Shown: positions 34,830-47,800 of the stretch, one piece after another
Numbering within the stretch: the first letter of the stretch is position 1
Layout of the letters: every line of letters begins with the position of its first letter
From: Zarea fungicola
Lineage: Eukaryota; Ascomycota; Sordariomycetes; Hypocreales; Cordycipitaceae
Direction of reading: 5' to 3'
NCBI GenBank assembly: GCA_900169235.1
Contig: FWCC01000298.1
Location: 186,001 to 250,000, forward strand
DNA length: 64,000 nucleotides
Notes under the pieces: model-generated
What the model saw: only the letters and a program-made list of their open reading frames with translations
The model's database searches: none
Told to the model about the DNA's origin: nothing
Made by a program: the position numbers and the translations under genes

Positions 34830-36801
34830 ATGGGTGGAATCGCCAAAGTTCTTCGCACAATTGTGCGCAACGATGCCATGAAGCAGGATCCCGAGCAGAT
34901 CTACAACCTGCGCGTCTTCACCCTTGTGTGGGCTGCATGCTTCGGTGGTATGCTCTTCGGCTGGGACACGGGTGCCATCGGAGGTGTTTTGCAAATGCCA
35001 TCCTGCCAGGAGCGCTTCGGTTTCGGCGCTTCCAACAAGGCGCATAACATTGCCAAGCTAAGGGCAGACATGCAGCAAAACATTGTGTCGACCCTCCAGG
35101 CTGGCTGCTTCCTGGCCTGCTTCTTCACCGGTTGGCTGGCGGACAAGTTTGGTCGTCGCAAGGCGCTCATGGGCGCTGGTGTTGTCACCACCATTGGTGT
35201 TGTCTTCCAGGCTGCTTCGGCTGCTCGTGGCACACTTGCTGTCATGTATGTTGGCCGCTTCATTGCTGGCCTCGGCTGTGGTGCTGCGTCCGCTCTCACT
35301 CCCACCTACGTCTCCGAATGCGCCCCCCGTGCTTTCCGTGGTGGCTTGACTACTTTCTACCAGCTATTTAACGTCTTCGGCATCATGGTTGCCTTCTGGT
35401 ATGGGATACCTCGTTTTTCTTTGACAAACCAGCCATTACCGGTTCATGATTGATGTCGTTTGCTAACATGCTGCAGGATCAACTATGGCTCCCTTCTCCA
35501 TGTTCATGGACCAGCACAGTATATTATGCCACTGGCTTTGCAGTGCCTTCCTGCTGTCCTCATGGTCATTAGCATGTTCTTTTGCCCCGAAAGCCCACGT
35601 TGGCTCGCCAAGGAGGACAACTGGGAGCAGGCCAACAGCGTTCTGTCAAGACTCCGAGGACTTCCAGCTGACCACAGCTATGTCCAGAACGAGATCCAGG
35701 AGATGGCTGACCAGCTCGAAGTTGAGCGCCGCCTGGTCGGTGGTAGCTCCATCAAGGCTCTCTTGAGAGAAATGTTCACCATCGCTGGTAACCGCAAGCG
35801 TGCCCTCATCTCTATCTGGCTCATGATTTTCCAGCAAATGACTGGTGTAAATGCCATTGTAAGTCGCGGCTTGCCGTCCTCTTCTTTGACCATATGATGC
35901 TGACAAGACAGAACTACTACGCTCCTCAAATCTTTGGCAACCTGGGCATGTCTGCCACGACCTCCTCGCTGTTTGCCACTGGTATCTATGGTGTCGTCAA
36001 GATGGTTAGCTCTTGCATTTTCTTGTTTTTCATTGCCGATACCATTGGTCGTCGTCGCAGTTTGATCGTCACTGGTGCCGCACAGGGAGTTGTGCTGTAC
36101 ATTGTTGGCATTTACGGCCGTGTTCAACCTCCTATCAAGGGCCACCCTGTAAGTTCCCCTGCCTTAGTGCCCACGATCTGATACTGACGATACTCTATAG
36201 GTCAGCCCCTTCGGCTATGTCGCAATCACCTGCATCTACCTCTGGGCTGCGTAAGTTGCTGTCGTCATTGGCATGGGCGCTTTTCAATCGCTAACATATG
36301 TAATAGTTTCTTCCAATTCGGCTGGGGTCCTGCTTGCTGGATTCTCGTTAGTGAGATTCCCACAGCTCGTCTGCGTGCCCTCAACGTCGGCATCGCTGCC
36401 GCCACACAGTGGCTGTTCAACTTTGTTGCTGCTAGAAGTAAGTCTTGTTGCGCGTTGCTAAATTATAGAGAAGCGGACCTGGCCAGCTTCGCTAACCGGT
36501 ATTCACAGCTGTCCTCACTATGCAAAACACCATGGGCAAGGCCGGTTACGGCATGTTCTTCATGTTTGGCAGCTTCTGCTTCATCATGGCCGTCTTTGTC
36601 TACTTCTTCGTTCCCGAGACCAAAGGTCTGTCACTCGAGAAGATGGACGAGCTCTTTGGGGTTACTGAGGCGTATCACCGCAAGTTTGACGCTGATTCGG
36701 AGACTGGTGTCCCCGCCACGAACGTCAGTACGGTGCACGAGGTCCATGCTGTTGACAACAAGGAGTCGCCCAAGCAAGAGACGAAGGAAGACAAGGCTTA
36801 A
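34830..36801 (+). CDS. MFS sugar transporter (sugar-porter family)
   Basis: Plasma-membrane sugar or sugar-like symporter, 553 aa. Six exons: 34830-35398, 35477-35858, 35912-36148, 36201-36250, 36307-36437 and 36509-36801, all GT-AG and in phase. Family motifs in order: [12 protein letters not shown] in TM1; [12 protein letters not shown] between TM2 and TM3; [12 protein letters not shown] with [13 protein letters not shown] around TM4-5; [10 protein letters not shown] before the central loop; [17 protein letters not shown] in TM7; DTIGRRRS; and [17 protein letters not shown] after TM12. A hydrophilic acidic tail of about 50 residues follows. The exon of only 50 nt is unusually short but required by the frame. 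The substrate (hexose, pentose, quinate or other) cannot be assigned by eye. Confidence 0.94.
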
Positions 36802-39800
36802 TGAGGGAACGAGGATGCCTAGATGCGTGCGGTAATCATGTCAAATTTTCTTGTTTTTACAAATTTTGCTTCTTTTACCCCCTCTGCAGATTTTATGAGT
36901 CCCTACATGTCCATGTTGAATATTTGACTTCTGCGTTGCTTCGGCACATATTTATTTCATGTTTAGACTACCTTGTTGTACCCTTTTTGGGTGGTCTTGC
37001 AAGCGTTGAGATTTTGTTGGATATATTAGTGCCTATAGGAACAAATCTATTTCACTTTTTCTCTTCCGAATGATGACCTGGTAGCATATGTCTTAAGCTT
37101 CTCTAGCTATGACTGAATATCATTTTTGGCTGACCTTTTATACAAGAGTGGCTCATTTCGCTCTGCAGTTTGATCATCTTTCATTAAATGAAGTATTATC
37201 CAGTGGCTTGACTTTGGTCCCATGAAGGGCTAGAGAGCCTGGCCAAGTGCATTTGCTAGTAGACAAGAAACGCTTATTAAACGGAGTTCTTATTACCGCA
37301 CCTTTCTGAGAAACGAGAATGTAAACGATCGAGCCCATCTTATACATGTCACCATGCGGTGTATAGAGCCTTTTGTTTTGTCTTTGCCTTTGGCTTCAAA
37401 AGCTAGGTATCAGAGATATCCCGATTAGACAATTTTGCCAAGATCCACCTCCCTACTCTTGGTCAAATATACATTCAAGTCAAAGACCTTACACAACAAT
37501 CAGACACCAAAACGCGAAGAAATCATAACTCGACTGGTGATAGAAACCGTACTTTCTGTGCCCAGATTTTGATACATAATAACTAATCCAATGGCGCGGT
37601 GGCGCTACTGCATCTGCAGGTAAACTGGCATAAATTCGGTCGGTGTGCGGCGCAGCAGTATCTTTATCTTGATTTCTATTTAGATTAACTTGCGGCGTAT
37701 TTTATGCCGTTTCTTTACAAGCGCCGTTGAATTCACCGCCCGTGGAATCAGTCAAACAACAGCAGCAACAATAAAACCGCTTCAAATGATGCACATGATT
37801 CCATTTTCTACTTTCGGTGTGGGAATCGCCCTTAATTTTCTTTCGTAGCGCCACACATACGCAACGCCAATGCCCGCCAGATCCAAGATGCTTGGGCGGG
37901 AGCCAAGGAGGAAGAGAGAGTGTAAAGGAGCCGCAGTGGATGCTTGACGCGAAACGGGAGACAAATAGAGAATATGTCCATTCACGGCCTCTAATAAGGA
38001 TAAATCCGAGGAACCTAGCATTGCTGCCCAACCGCCGGCCCAGACCCGGTTTCAAGTTATCTCATGCAACAAGGGTCCTGTTCCCTCACTTTCTCCTCCC
38101 ACGCGCCGCCATCCTCCCCTCTTTCTCCCGTTTCTCCGACGTCATCCCTTTATTGGTTTTGTAGTTGTTCCGTAAATTATGTATACTACATAGGTACTCC
38201 GGGAAAACAACGCCCTGTTTCATGATAGCAGATGGAAGGTTACTGGCAGAAGGTGACTTGATCAAGGAGAAACGGTTAAACTAACCATGCAGGCCTCTTT
38301 AACCGAGGCGGATCCCTATGTGATCTTATTCATGTTAATCACCCATAAAACGCAGTGTCTGGCTTTCGGATGACATGGGGTGTGGAAGCTGACTCTCCTC
38401 TTTCTCGGGACTGGCGGCGAACAAGGCACGCATAAGTGGGCACGCACCAGCGGACGCCACACCAACGTGGGCAGCACAGACCAAGCCTTTCGTCTACTGG
38501 TACGGAGTACAGTATTAGCAACTTTGTGGAAAAAGATAAAATGAAACAATGTTCACCAATCCCTGTCAGAGAGCGTCAAAGTGTGCCTCAAAAGATGACA
38601 CCAAAATCACAAGTAGCAAGCCCAGAGGGCTGGAAACTCGCCACTCGTATCTGACTGGACAGTTACCTGTCAAAGGTGACAAAAGGTGGTGCATTTCTTC
38701 GCCCCTTGCTCAGCCTGGACATGCCCATACTATCTCTGCTCATCTTATTAGCAATGCAGGCACAGGAGGAAGGGGGACTCGACACGCAACACTCATGCAG
38801 GCTGATTCCCATTACGACCCCATGTATGCTGTGGCTGGCGCTTGCCCGAAACCTGGGAAGGTGACGGCTCGACGGAGCAATCACGATAACATCTTTGATT
38901 TTGCGTTGGGGTTTCGGACCATATTGCCATGGGCGTGCTTTTATGATTGAGGCGTTTCTCGTCTGATTCTCTCATTTCCAACCCCACCCTTTCCATCCTC
39001 GCGCTCGGAGGGGCGGGACGCGGACAGGACAGACGGGTTGACAAGGACAAGGTTTCGTTGGAGAGAGTTTAGTAGATGCCCTTTACAGCTAGCCTTAAAA
39101 GATGTGCTGTTCCCACCTTTGTGAAACTCGCGCATTGGAGAAGGACGCCGAAGATTTATTGCTCCGGTGTGGTCTTCTTTTGCTCAATAAGCGGGGATAA
39201 CCGTTGTACATGCTGTTGTTATGTTCAAGTACAGTTCTGGTGACTCTGTAGGTGAGCCTCGCTTTCCAAAGACCGCATCTTGGTTATTGCCTTATTTACT
39301 AGTGGCGCACGGCCTCGACAGCTGTATGTAGACCAGTGTTTCTTCCGATTAGAAACCAACAGCGGGTCTGCAAGTACATAACTCATCTTCCGACCATTAT
39401 CTCTGGAAGGCTAAGGGAGGGGCTTTAGAAAGCTTGACAGGACTCTGCAGATTCTGTAGTTAGTTAACTGCTACGGACTTGCGTTGAATTGCTTCGCCGC
39501 TTCTCCGAGAGGGGTATTGCACCACGTCAATGGTAGAAGTACTGGCAGTTGCGCAGGAAATTACTGAGCCACCTGGATCACTTTCGGGGTCCACAACCCA
39601 AAGTATCAGTTGTGAGGACAATTCCAGTTATCAACCAAGTATGTAATAGCTACCAGCACATGTGTGAACTGACTGTGTCAAACTTCCCCCGGCCTATACC
39701 TCACCAGGCAAGGTGGAGTGAATTTGCCAGGACGGACAATAATGAAAACATGGCAGGCAGGAGTCTTCTGTTCCTGACTTGCCAAACAAAGCTGGATGAT

Positions 39801-42467
39801 GTAGCCGCTGAAAAAAAAAAAAAAGGCCTTGACTAGCTTGGTGTAGATTAACGTGGGTGGCTCCAGGCTCTGAGATTGACATACATGTGAGAGATAAGAT
39901 CGTCAACTTCGGTTCTTCTCATGATGCAGCTTCAACGGCTCCATATTCGGCAGAGCATTGATCCAAGTCTTCAGTTTTGGTAGCGCTGGCATCTGTGGCT
40001 CCGAGGCACGCTAATATGATAGCGCTGTTGGGTTGCACCCCACGCGCCTTGTCCATCATCTCCTGCATAGTACTATTCATCAAACAGGCTTAGGCGCTCT
40101 CCAGTCGAGCCAAGGCCCGTGGAGAACCTGCTTCTAGTCCTTCTACTGGCGTTCCACGGCGCGCCGCAGGGTGGTGGTCTTCACGTCCTCCATTTGCCGA
40201 ACGACGTTATCGTTCGAGTGAGAGTGAGGGGTGTGCTCCGATCATGATGTCTTGCGTTCTCGGAATATGCTCGCAAGTGTCACAATTTCAACTAAACAGC
40301 ATGGCTCGTAGAATCTCCATTGGTAATTAGCATTGACAACCTTTACCTCGCAGTGCATGAGACGGTTAACTTTGTGACAGGGTCGCGCCAAAAAAAAAAC
40401 GTGGCTTGCCATCGACTGACTCGGTGGGCTACCAGCGGTGCTGGGTCTGGGTCCCTGTATTTGATTAGCCTATGGAGGTCGTGGGGATGCCCCAAGCTGT
40501 GCCTGTCAGACACACCAGATACAAGGGTCCTGGAAAGCTAGGTGGGTGCGCATACGCACCAAGAATGGAGATCGAAACAGTCTTAGTTAATCGAAGTCAC
40601 CGTTCGGGATAAAATAGCTATTTCGGGTTGGGAGCATCCGATAGGAAAGGAGAACAGAAAGAGACTGAGAGGGACGGACGCCACGAGGATCGGCTGACAT
40701 TGCATTTCCTTTGATCCAATCTCTCCAGCTTACTGCCACCGATGTGCCTGTTGGTGCTCGCATGGTGGACAGGGGAGCCTTGCTCCGGTTGTGCGACTCC
40801 ATTGTAGAGAGCGGAAGATGCTGATACCGGTACCAGGAAATGTCTCGGGAGAGTGGCTCAACTGTCGGTCATTTTGTGTACTCCATCATAGCAGATGAAA
40901 CACAGGGAGGGAATGGATTTTAACAGTCCCCTGTGAATGGAAGAGAGAGCCGTTACGTGCATGACAAGTCGAGTGAACTAGATAAATTAGCCAGTTGTTG
41001 TACTAAAATGCGGCGCACACATCCGCCCCTCCAAGTTCGGTACCTGAGTGAGCGGGGTGGGTGTGCAGAGGCAACAGGAAGTTTGCTGGCATTGGCTGGG
41101 AGCACTTATGTACAATTAGTTACACCATCGAACTGGTTGCGGTTCCCAGCCATGAGTTCCAGTTCATTCTGAGGTTGAGGCGAAAGACTCTGCAACTTGG
41201 TATCAGTCGCATGGCGGGTGATAGAGACACCAGTCGAATCCCGTACACCAAAATGGATGCCAAGAGTCCCAGGGTCAATTCCAGTGGCGGAGAGCCACAA
41301 AGCGAAAGTTGGAAAAGAGTCGCAATGTCGAAGCCAGTGCCGTTGCCGATCATCCAAATACTTTGACCTGGGAGCTGCGGGTGGATGTCGAGTATTGTCT
41401 GTGCCATGTCTGTCAGAACCCAACCCACGAAGGTGGCGGCCTTTTAGCCACTGCATTGTGCCGGGGTTGGCTGGACCGGAGGGCTGACGACATTTCTCCT
41501 GCGAGAAGAGTCTGCTGGTAGGACCGAGAGCAACAGCCCCGAATTCTGGTTGTTAATGCTGCAAGATTGGAGGGGCGTGGACGCTACTCCGTACCTACTT
41601 AGACGGTACTTCCCACGTTTGAGGCCCATCTTGACAGCCGGGCCCACGCCCCCTACAGCTAGTGAGGCAAGAGGTGAGCTTCATAGAGGGTCTTGCCATC
41701 CCGGGGGAGAGTGCGCGTGTCTGGATGCTCGATACTAAGGCAAGGCGGTGCAGTTGGAATCAGAAAGAGGCGGCCACGCCAGTCAAGCCCATGTCGGTCC
41801 AAGATCGTTGAGCACCCCCAGTCAGACTGGCTTGCGGGCATTGTGCTGGCTGCTGTTGTATTAGTTAGTAGTCCTGTCCAGTCCACACATAAGGCAGAGC
41901 AGCCCTGCCTTTTAGCCTTTTTCCGTCAGAATACTTTTACAAGTTGTCGCAACTTGTTTTCTTATTCTTTTCTATTTCCACTCATATAGTAGCGGGATAT
42001 TTTCAGATTCAGCCCTGCAGTTGCTTGTTCTGCTGTCTGCAGGCCATTGCCAGCCCGCCCAAACATACAGAGACCACCGACGGTATATGCCAACGGCCGG
42101 AAACCGGACTTATAGGTACGACGCCGAGCGGAAACCTGCGCTGCAGTCTGTGTGTATAGCGGGAGACTCGACTCTCACTTTTTATCGATTGCCAAACATC
42201 GATTTGCGATACTGAAACAGGCAGCAACCAGGCGTGTCAATGTCGTGACGGCCAGAGTGCTGTGTTTGTGAGCGCAAGCAAGCTGCCAACTACTACTGCC
42301 TGCCAACTTTAAAGAAAGTGACAAACCACAAAACGGACGAGCCACCCGAACCAGCCTTACCTGCCGCACCTGCCGCACCTGTCGTACCTGCCGTACCTGC
42401 ATTCCTGTCGTGCTGCGCGGTACCTGCGTTTTGTACCTAGTAGTAGCCTGTCCTGCCTCACCTTGCC
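36802..42467. other. gene-poor stretch, about 5.7 kb
   Basis: The longest gene-free stretch in the window. No open frame has a recognisable motif or a splice partner, and no tRNA or transposon was seen. It is not markedly AT-rich, so it does not look like a RIP-mutated repeat. A short 9-bp minisatellite lies at its right end. Confidence 0.5.
42359..42400. repeat. 9-bp minisatellite, unit ACCTGCCGC and variants
   Basis: Four tandem 9-bp units (42359, 42368, 42377, 42386) and a partial fifth. Units differ by C/T changes (CCGC, TCGT, CCGT). It lies about 70 bp upstream of a candidate small gene. Confidence 0.85.
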
Positions 42468-42801
42468 ATGGCCTCCGCTGGCAGGCCGCAAGCTGCAAGG
42501 CAAGACAGCGCTTCTGCAGGCGGCCGTCAAGCCTTTGCTGGCGGTTCGACTCATGCTTTTCGTAAGTCTACCTACAAACTTCAAACTAGCTTTGCTATGC
42601 AAATAGCTTCAGCTTCAGCTATCCCCGTATTTTTTTTGTTGCTTTTCTTCTCCTGTAGCTACGGCTTCTTTTTGAATCTCCCCTCGTTTGGTTGTTTTAG
42701 ATGGTGTTTCAACTGGCGTGGCGCTATGGGCAGTGGTGGTACCACAACAGTCCAACGGCTGTCTCATCGGGCGCATTCTAAGCTTCCAAGCTAAAGGGTG
42801 A
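42468..42801 (+). CDS. candidate small spliced gene, 64 aa, function unknown
   Basis: An ATG in an excellent initiation context (ttgccATGGcc) opens a 94-nt exon ending exactly at a consensus donor, GTAAGT (42562). A pyrimidine-rich 139-nt intron ends in TTTTAG (42700). The second exon, 42701-42801, continues the frame to TGA. The predicted 64-residue peptide has a Gln/Ala/Gly-rich first half (MASAGRPQAARQDSASAGG) and a hydrophobic segment GVALWAVVVP in the second. I do not recognise it. Alternatively this is a spliced untranslated leader of a transcript reading into the SDR-like gene at 43061. Confidence 0.33.
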
Positions 42802-43060
42802 TTGTGATTATAAGCTACAGGGCACACACTGGAGGCTGTTGCCCAACAAACCTAGTGGAATGTCGAGTCCACTTCCCCGCCACGCACCAGTCCCTAGGCA
42901 GGCATTAAAATCAGTCCTCGCTCGTCTGTCCTGTTTGCAGCTTTTCCTTCACCACCTGGGCCTTCTTCCATGCTACGACGGCAACAGTCCTTACTTGTGG
43001 CCGTCTGCTCTGTGCTGTTAGACATGCAATCACATTCTCAGCAACCATCTTTTTGTTACA

Positions 43061-44282
43061 ATGGCTGACAGCTCCCCGCCACCTACAGCCACGCATAACT
43101 CGCCCCGAACATGGCTTCTCACAGCTGCCCTGTCGCCGCTTGCTGTCCGCCTTATTCGTCAGCTGCTGGCCCACGGTGACTACGTTGTTGCGTGCCTGCC
43201 GCCTCACGAGATCGAAGACGACGATAGAAGCTCCGAATTTCGCGAGCTAATCAGCGAATGCAAGAGCAGTCGAAAGGACCGCGACGGCTGGAAGAATCGT
43301 ATTCGCTCCATTAGATGCGACGGGCGGGTCATCAGCGGCTGCGGTGCTGCCATCGAAGAAGCAGTCCAAGTATTCGGACGGATTGATATTCTACTTTGCA
43401 GCAAATCAGAAGGTAGGCCAATCCAGAACACCTACGATCGGGTTCCTCGAGACAGCTGGCTAACGAGAGAACCTGCAAGCCGTAATCGGGACAGTGGAAG
43501 AGCTGTCAAATACTCCCAGCACCCAGAACCTTGTACGAGACCAATTCGAAACCATATTCTTCTCCCAGGTCAATTTCATCAAGGCTGCCCTGCCGCTGTT
43601 CCGATCGCAGCATACTGGCCACATAATTGCGCTAACGAGCATCGGTGGCCACATTGGCACTCCTGGCATGTCCGTCTACACTGCAGCCACATGGGCGTTG
43701 GAGGGATTTTGCGACTCCTTGGCGTACGAGGTGGCTCCCTTCAACATCAAAGTAACCATTGTGCAGCCCAACAAGGAGATTCAATCCCTGACAAACCGCA
43801 TCACATTTGCGCCGCAAATCGCTGCCTACGCGCCAAACTACAATCCGGCGCCCAGCGTTCGCGATATGCTCGTCAACGTACTCAATGCAAACCCCGACAC
43901 AGTAATGCCTCCTGTATTGGACACGCCCGACTCACCCATCACGCCTGAACCTGATCTGCAGTCAATGTCGTTGGACCCAGATCCCGGCATCGGTGACATT
44001 CTCCACCGGTACCCTGCATTACCGCCTGCTGCTCTGGATAAGCTCGTTGCAGAGACCGTACATGCACTCACAGCAATTGGCGGACATGAGAACCCGCCTT
44101 CACGGCATATTGTTGGTACCGAGGGAGCGTTTGCTGTGCAAGAGAAGCTAAAGACGGTGGTGGAAGAGATGGAGGACTTTGTGGAGGCAAGTCTTGCCGT
44201 GGACATTTTCGAGAGTGAGCTGAAAAAGGAAGCCCGCGAGGGAAGAATTGAACCCCAAGATCTTGGACCATCATCTGCATAA
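43061..44282 (+). CDS. SDR-like protein lacking catalytic lysine and cofactor motif
   Basis: Short-chain dehydrogenase fold, 384 aa, probably not a normal oxidoreductase. Exons 43061-43412 and 43480-44282 join in phase across a 67-nt intron (GTAGGC to CAAG). Fold landmarks: WLLTAALSPLAVRLIRQLLA where TGxxxGxG is expected near residue 20, FGRIDILLCSKSE where DVLVNNAG is expected, and HIIALTSIGGHIGTPGMSVY carrying Ser about 171 and Tyr about 184. The residue four after the tyrosine, normally Lys, is Thr (YTAATWALEGFCDSL). A C-terminal extension of about 160 residues, Pro-rich then helical, goes beyond the usual 250-residue fold. It lies 550 bp upstream of TRS120 on the same strand. The fold is clear; a binding or regulatory role is inference. 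Confidence 0.86.
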
Positions 44283-44832
44283 GGTAGCCTGAGGGATATG
44301 GGTGTTGTGTTTTGTGGCGGCATTTTGGCCTGCATGACTGCGCTGGAGTTGGCGTCTCTTTTTGAATACCCCATTTCGTTTCATATTTTTTTTTCTTAAA
44401 AAAAAAATCAATACAACCATCACTTCATGAGCAGCTACATACAGCTCGAGTCTTAAACTATGAAATTTATTGAAAATAGATAGCTCATGCCATAGCGGTG
44501 GTACCTGCTACCTCTCCTATTCCTAGCTTGTTGGTGGCCCCCAACACGGCCGCGAAAGCCAGCGCTCCCCACCACAATTTAGGTGGCCTCGCGGCGCAGA
44601 CCGACATCTTCAAGCCTCCCCAAGCTTCGCGACCACATCCCTGTGACGCAGCTTTCTACAGCACATCTTAACGGCAGATGCAACTTGCCGTTGCCTCGCA
44701 GTATTTCCCGAACACTTTTGTTTTCATTTTTTTTTTAATACCTAGTGCCTGCTCCTGAGCGGCTCGTCGAGACGACACCAGCCCCGCTGAATTTCCTGTA
44801 CAAAATCATGGTGCAGGACACCAAGTGCTAGA
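44283..44832. other. SDR-like gene 3' flank and TRS120 promoter
   Basis: A 550-bp gap with A/T-rich sequence near 44385-44410 that could be a polyadenylation region. Nothing else was seen. Confidence 0.5.
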
Positions 44833-47800
44833 ATGAGCCTGGACCCTTTGCTTCCCATTGCGCCCGCAAGGGTGAAGGCTCTTCTTCTACCTGTTGGGAA
44901 GGTAAAGGCAGACAGATTCTCATCCTTTGTCGACAGGCTGCAGAGCGAAAATGTCGTCTACCTACGAGACATCACGGCGGACAGCCGGCCGAATAGGAGT
45001 AAGTAGCAACACGCCACCTTGGACAGGTCTCTATTGCGAAGACCAACACGTGGAAGCCAGTGTAAATCTAATTCCATCTTTCGAATAGACATGTTCTCAC
45101 CTCTTGCCTACCCCGACGGCGTCATCCTCTACGACCTAATCTCCCACGCGCCGCCACCGTCACACCTAGCGCTCTCGCCGTTCGACCTCTATCGTGAGCC
45201 GCTCGTGGTCATCGCCATTGCGGATGGAAGCGAACTTGCAGATGCGACATTCAGCAAGCGACATTCCGCAAACGGCGCTGCTCTCTCAATGATCGAGCGC
45301 AACCTGCGCGCTTTGTACCAGGAGCTCGAGGATATCCGTGACATCTACCCCAAATCTCTTGTCCATCAGGTACTAGTATTCGACTATGTACCGCCTACAG
45401 GCGAAGTTCACGTCCCAGAGGACATAAGTACGATACCGCCGTTGGAAAACTCCAAACGGACGACAATCAAGACTGTCATGTGCAGCATTTCCTCCCTGCT
45501 GCTTGCGGAAATGACCACACTAGCCAAGTCAGTCGAGGCCATGACCTCGATAGACTCTCCCGGGTCATATGCTGCCAAACAAATGAGGGTCACGGAAGAT
45601 TGGTCGAACGGTTCTCGACGAAATTCGCATTTGCCACAGCATCTTATCCGATCAAGCTCGATATCCAACGACCGAGCCCCGTCGCGGATGTCTCTGCCGC
45701 CCGTACCCACGCGAACACAATCAGTATCCAACGGATCGACCCCTCGACCGGAAACACCAGTCCAGGTTGAACGTCGAAATAGCGCCGCAGCCTCCGCCGA
45801 TGGCCATGCGAGCGCACCGACCAGCTCTCCATCATCTCCAGAGCCCAAGATCCCACAGTCAAAGAGTGGTGACGTTTCGCGCGACGCGAGCCGTGACAGG
45901 GTCTCTGTGCAAGGTTTTGGTCCAGGCGGAGCCAACGATCGATGGAGGATGCGAGGTAAGGGACGCGCCGGCGTCGTCATCGGATCCCTGTACTTGCAGG
46001 CGGGCCGATGGAGCGATGCGCTCAGAGAACTAAGTGAGGGAGCTCAAGTGGCGCGCTCACTGAATGACCACATTTGGCACGGAAAGGCACTTGAGCTGAT
46101 TTTAATAAACCTTTTCCTCCTCGGCTGGCTGAAGCTGGACTTCCAGGTACCCATCGTCTGCTTGCCACCTCAAGAGCGGCCTACCTCACACCCCAAGGCT
46201 GAGGAATACGTCGACCCGAACCAGCCCAAGCACCTGCGCAACTTGCAGGTGCTTCTACCTGAGCTTCTAGAGAGAATTCTCAGCCTCTATTCAAGATTAT
46301 CAAGCGAAAGCTTACCACCTCTTCCCTTCTCAGAAACCACCATTCGGTTTTGCAAGATTCTAGCTGCGCTTCATAGCTGCAACGGTGTCTTGAATCAACG
46401 ATCCCTTGATATGATTGTTATTGGCAAGCTTCCCGAAATCCAGTTGACCACATCGCCCAGACTCAACGTTACGCCGAGCCGTCAGCATATTCTCAATGTG
46501 CTGTTCAAGGCGTTCCCCTCGTCAGCGACAGAGCTGCTCACCACGGCCGATCGAGTCCAGATACTAAGCGGAATCGCTGCAGTGCTTGGCCATGTTGGAT
46601 ACCATCGCAAAAAGGCCATGGTTACGAGAGAACTCGTTTCTGTCCTGATTGGTGGCTTGGTCGAGGCTCGCACAAGGGGTGCCGCCGACGCCGGTGTTCA
46701 TCCCGCGGCAGGGCTCATACCTCTTGCCTCTGGTGCCGACAGAACTAGGGGTGCTGTGGCGCTAGATCTCGGGGAGGCTGATATTGAGCAGGGTATCGAG
46801 GCTTTTCTCGAGCTGCTCTGCCGATCGTACGGTGTTGTCAGTTTTGATCCAATGAGCAAGAACGTCGACCCGGCGGCAGATGCCAACGAAGATGTAGATG
46901 CTCTCGTCATTTCGAGAATTCAGAGGCAACTAGCTACGCGATTCTTTGGCTTCCCAGAAATCAAGCTGAATATTTTGCGCTCCTGCATTAACTTTGCCGA
47001 GGCGCTTCCTGACTTCAAAGGCGTGCTCAAGTTTTCCAGTGATTTGTTGCGCACGGCCGGCTCTGGTGTCGCGCCGGCGTCTAGAAAGGAGCATACTCCT
47101 CCACAAATCTTCAAGGAGGAACAAGTGCGCTTGACAGCTAACATGTCGCGCACTTGGGCGCTCGCCCAGCGTCTCGGTATGAATCATCTCAATGCTGAGT
47201 ATTGGGACGAGTTCCTGGTTCGAGGCATGGAGCTGGAGCCGCTGCCCCTAACCAGAACGCCCATACCACACGCTCGTAGTGTCTTGCCTGGAGCTACCGC
47301 TAGCCGTGCTTCGCAGGACGTCAACCCCTTCATCTACAATCCGTTTCTGAAGGAGGCAGCGGAAACGGCCGCCAAGAACCTCGTGGCTGGCGAAATTGCC
47401 AACTTCAAGGTCACTTTACAAAATACATATGATATTGAGGTCGAAATCGAAAGCATTCAAGTGGAAGCAAAGGGAGTCGAGTTTGAGGCTCTACCAAGTC
47501 AAGTTACTCTCGGGCCGTATCGGACTCAGACTGTGATTCTCCAGGGGCGCCCGAAAGCCCCGGGAACTATCGACATTGTTGGCGCAAGAATTAGGGTGCG
47601 CGGCTGTCGCGAGCGCCTTTTCCCAATCTTTAGCAATTCTTGGACCCCGCAGCGAGTGGACAAGGTCAAGGCGAAAGGACTGGCTTCCCTAGAAATCGGT
47701 CCTCCTGTGCCGAGCAAAGGCAAACCCACAACCCGCCAGCTCTCTGCGGATACTCTCAGCGTCAATGTTGTGCAGGCCCAGCCGCTCATCGTGGTCAAAT

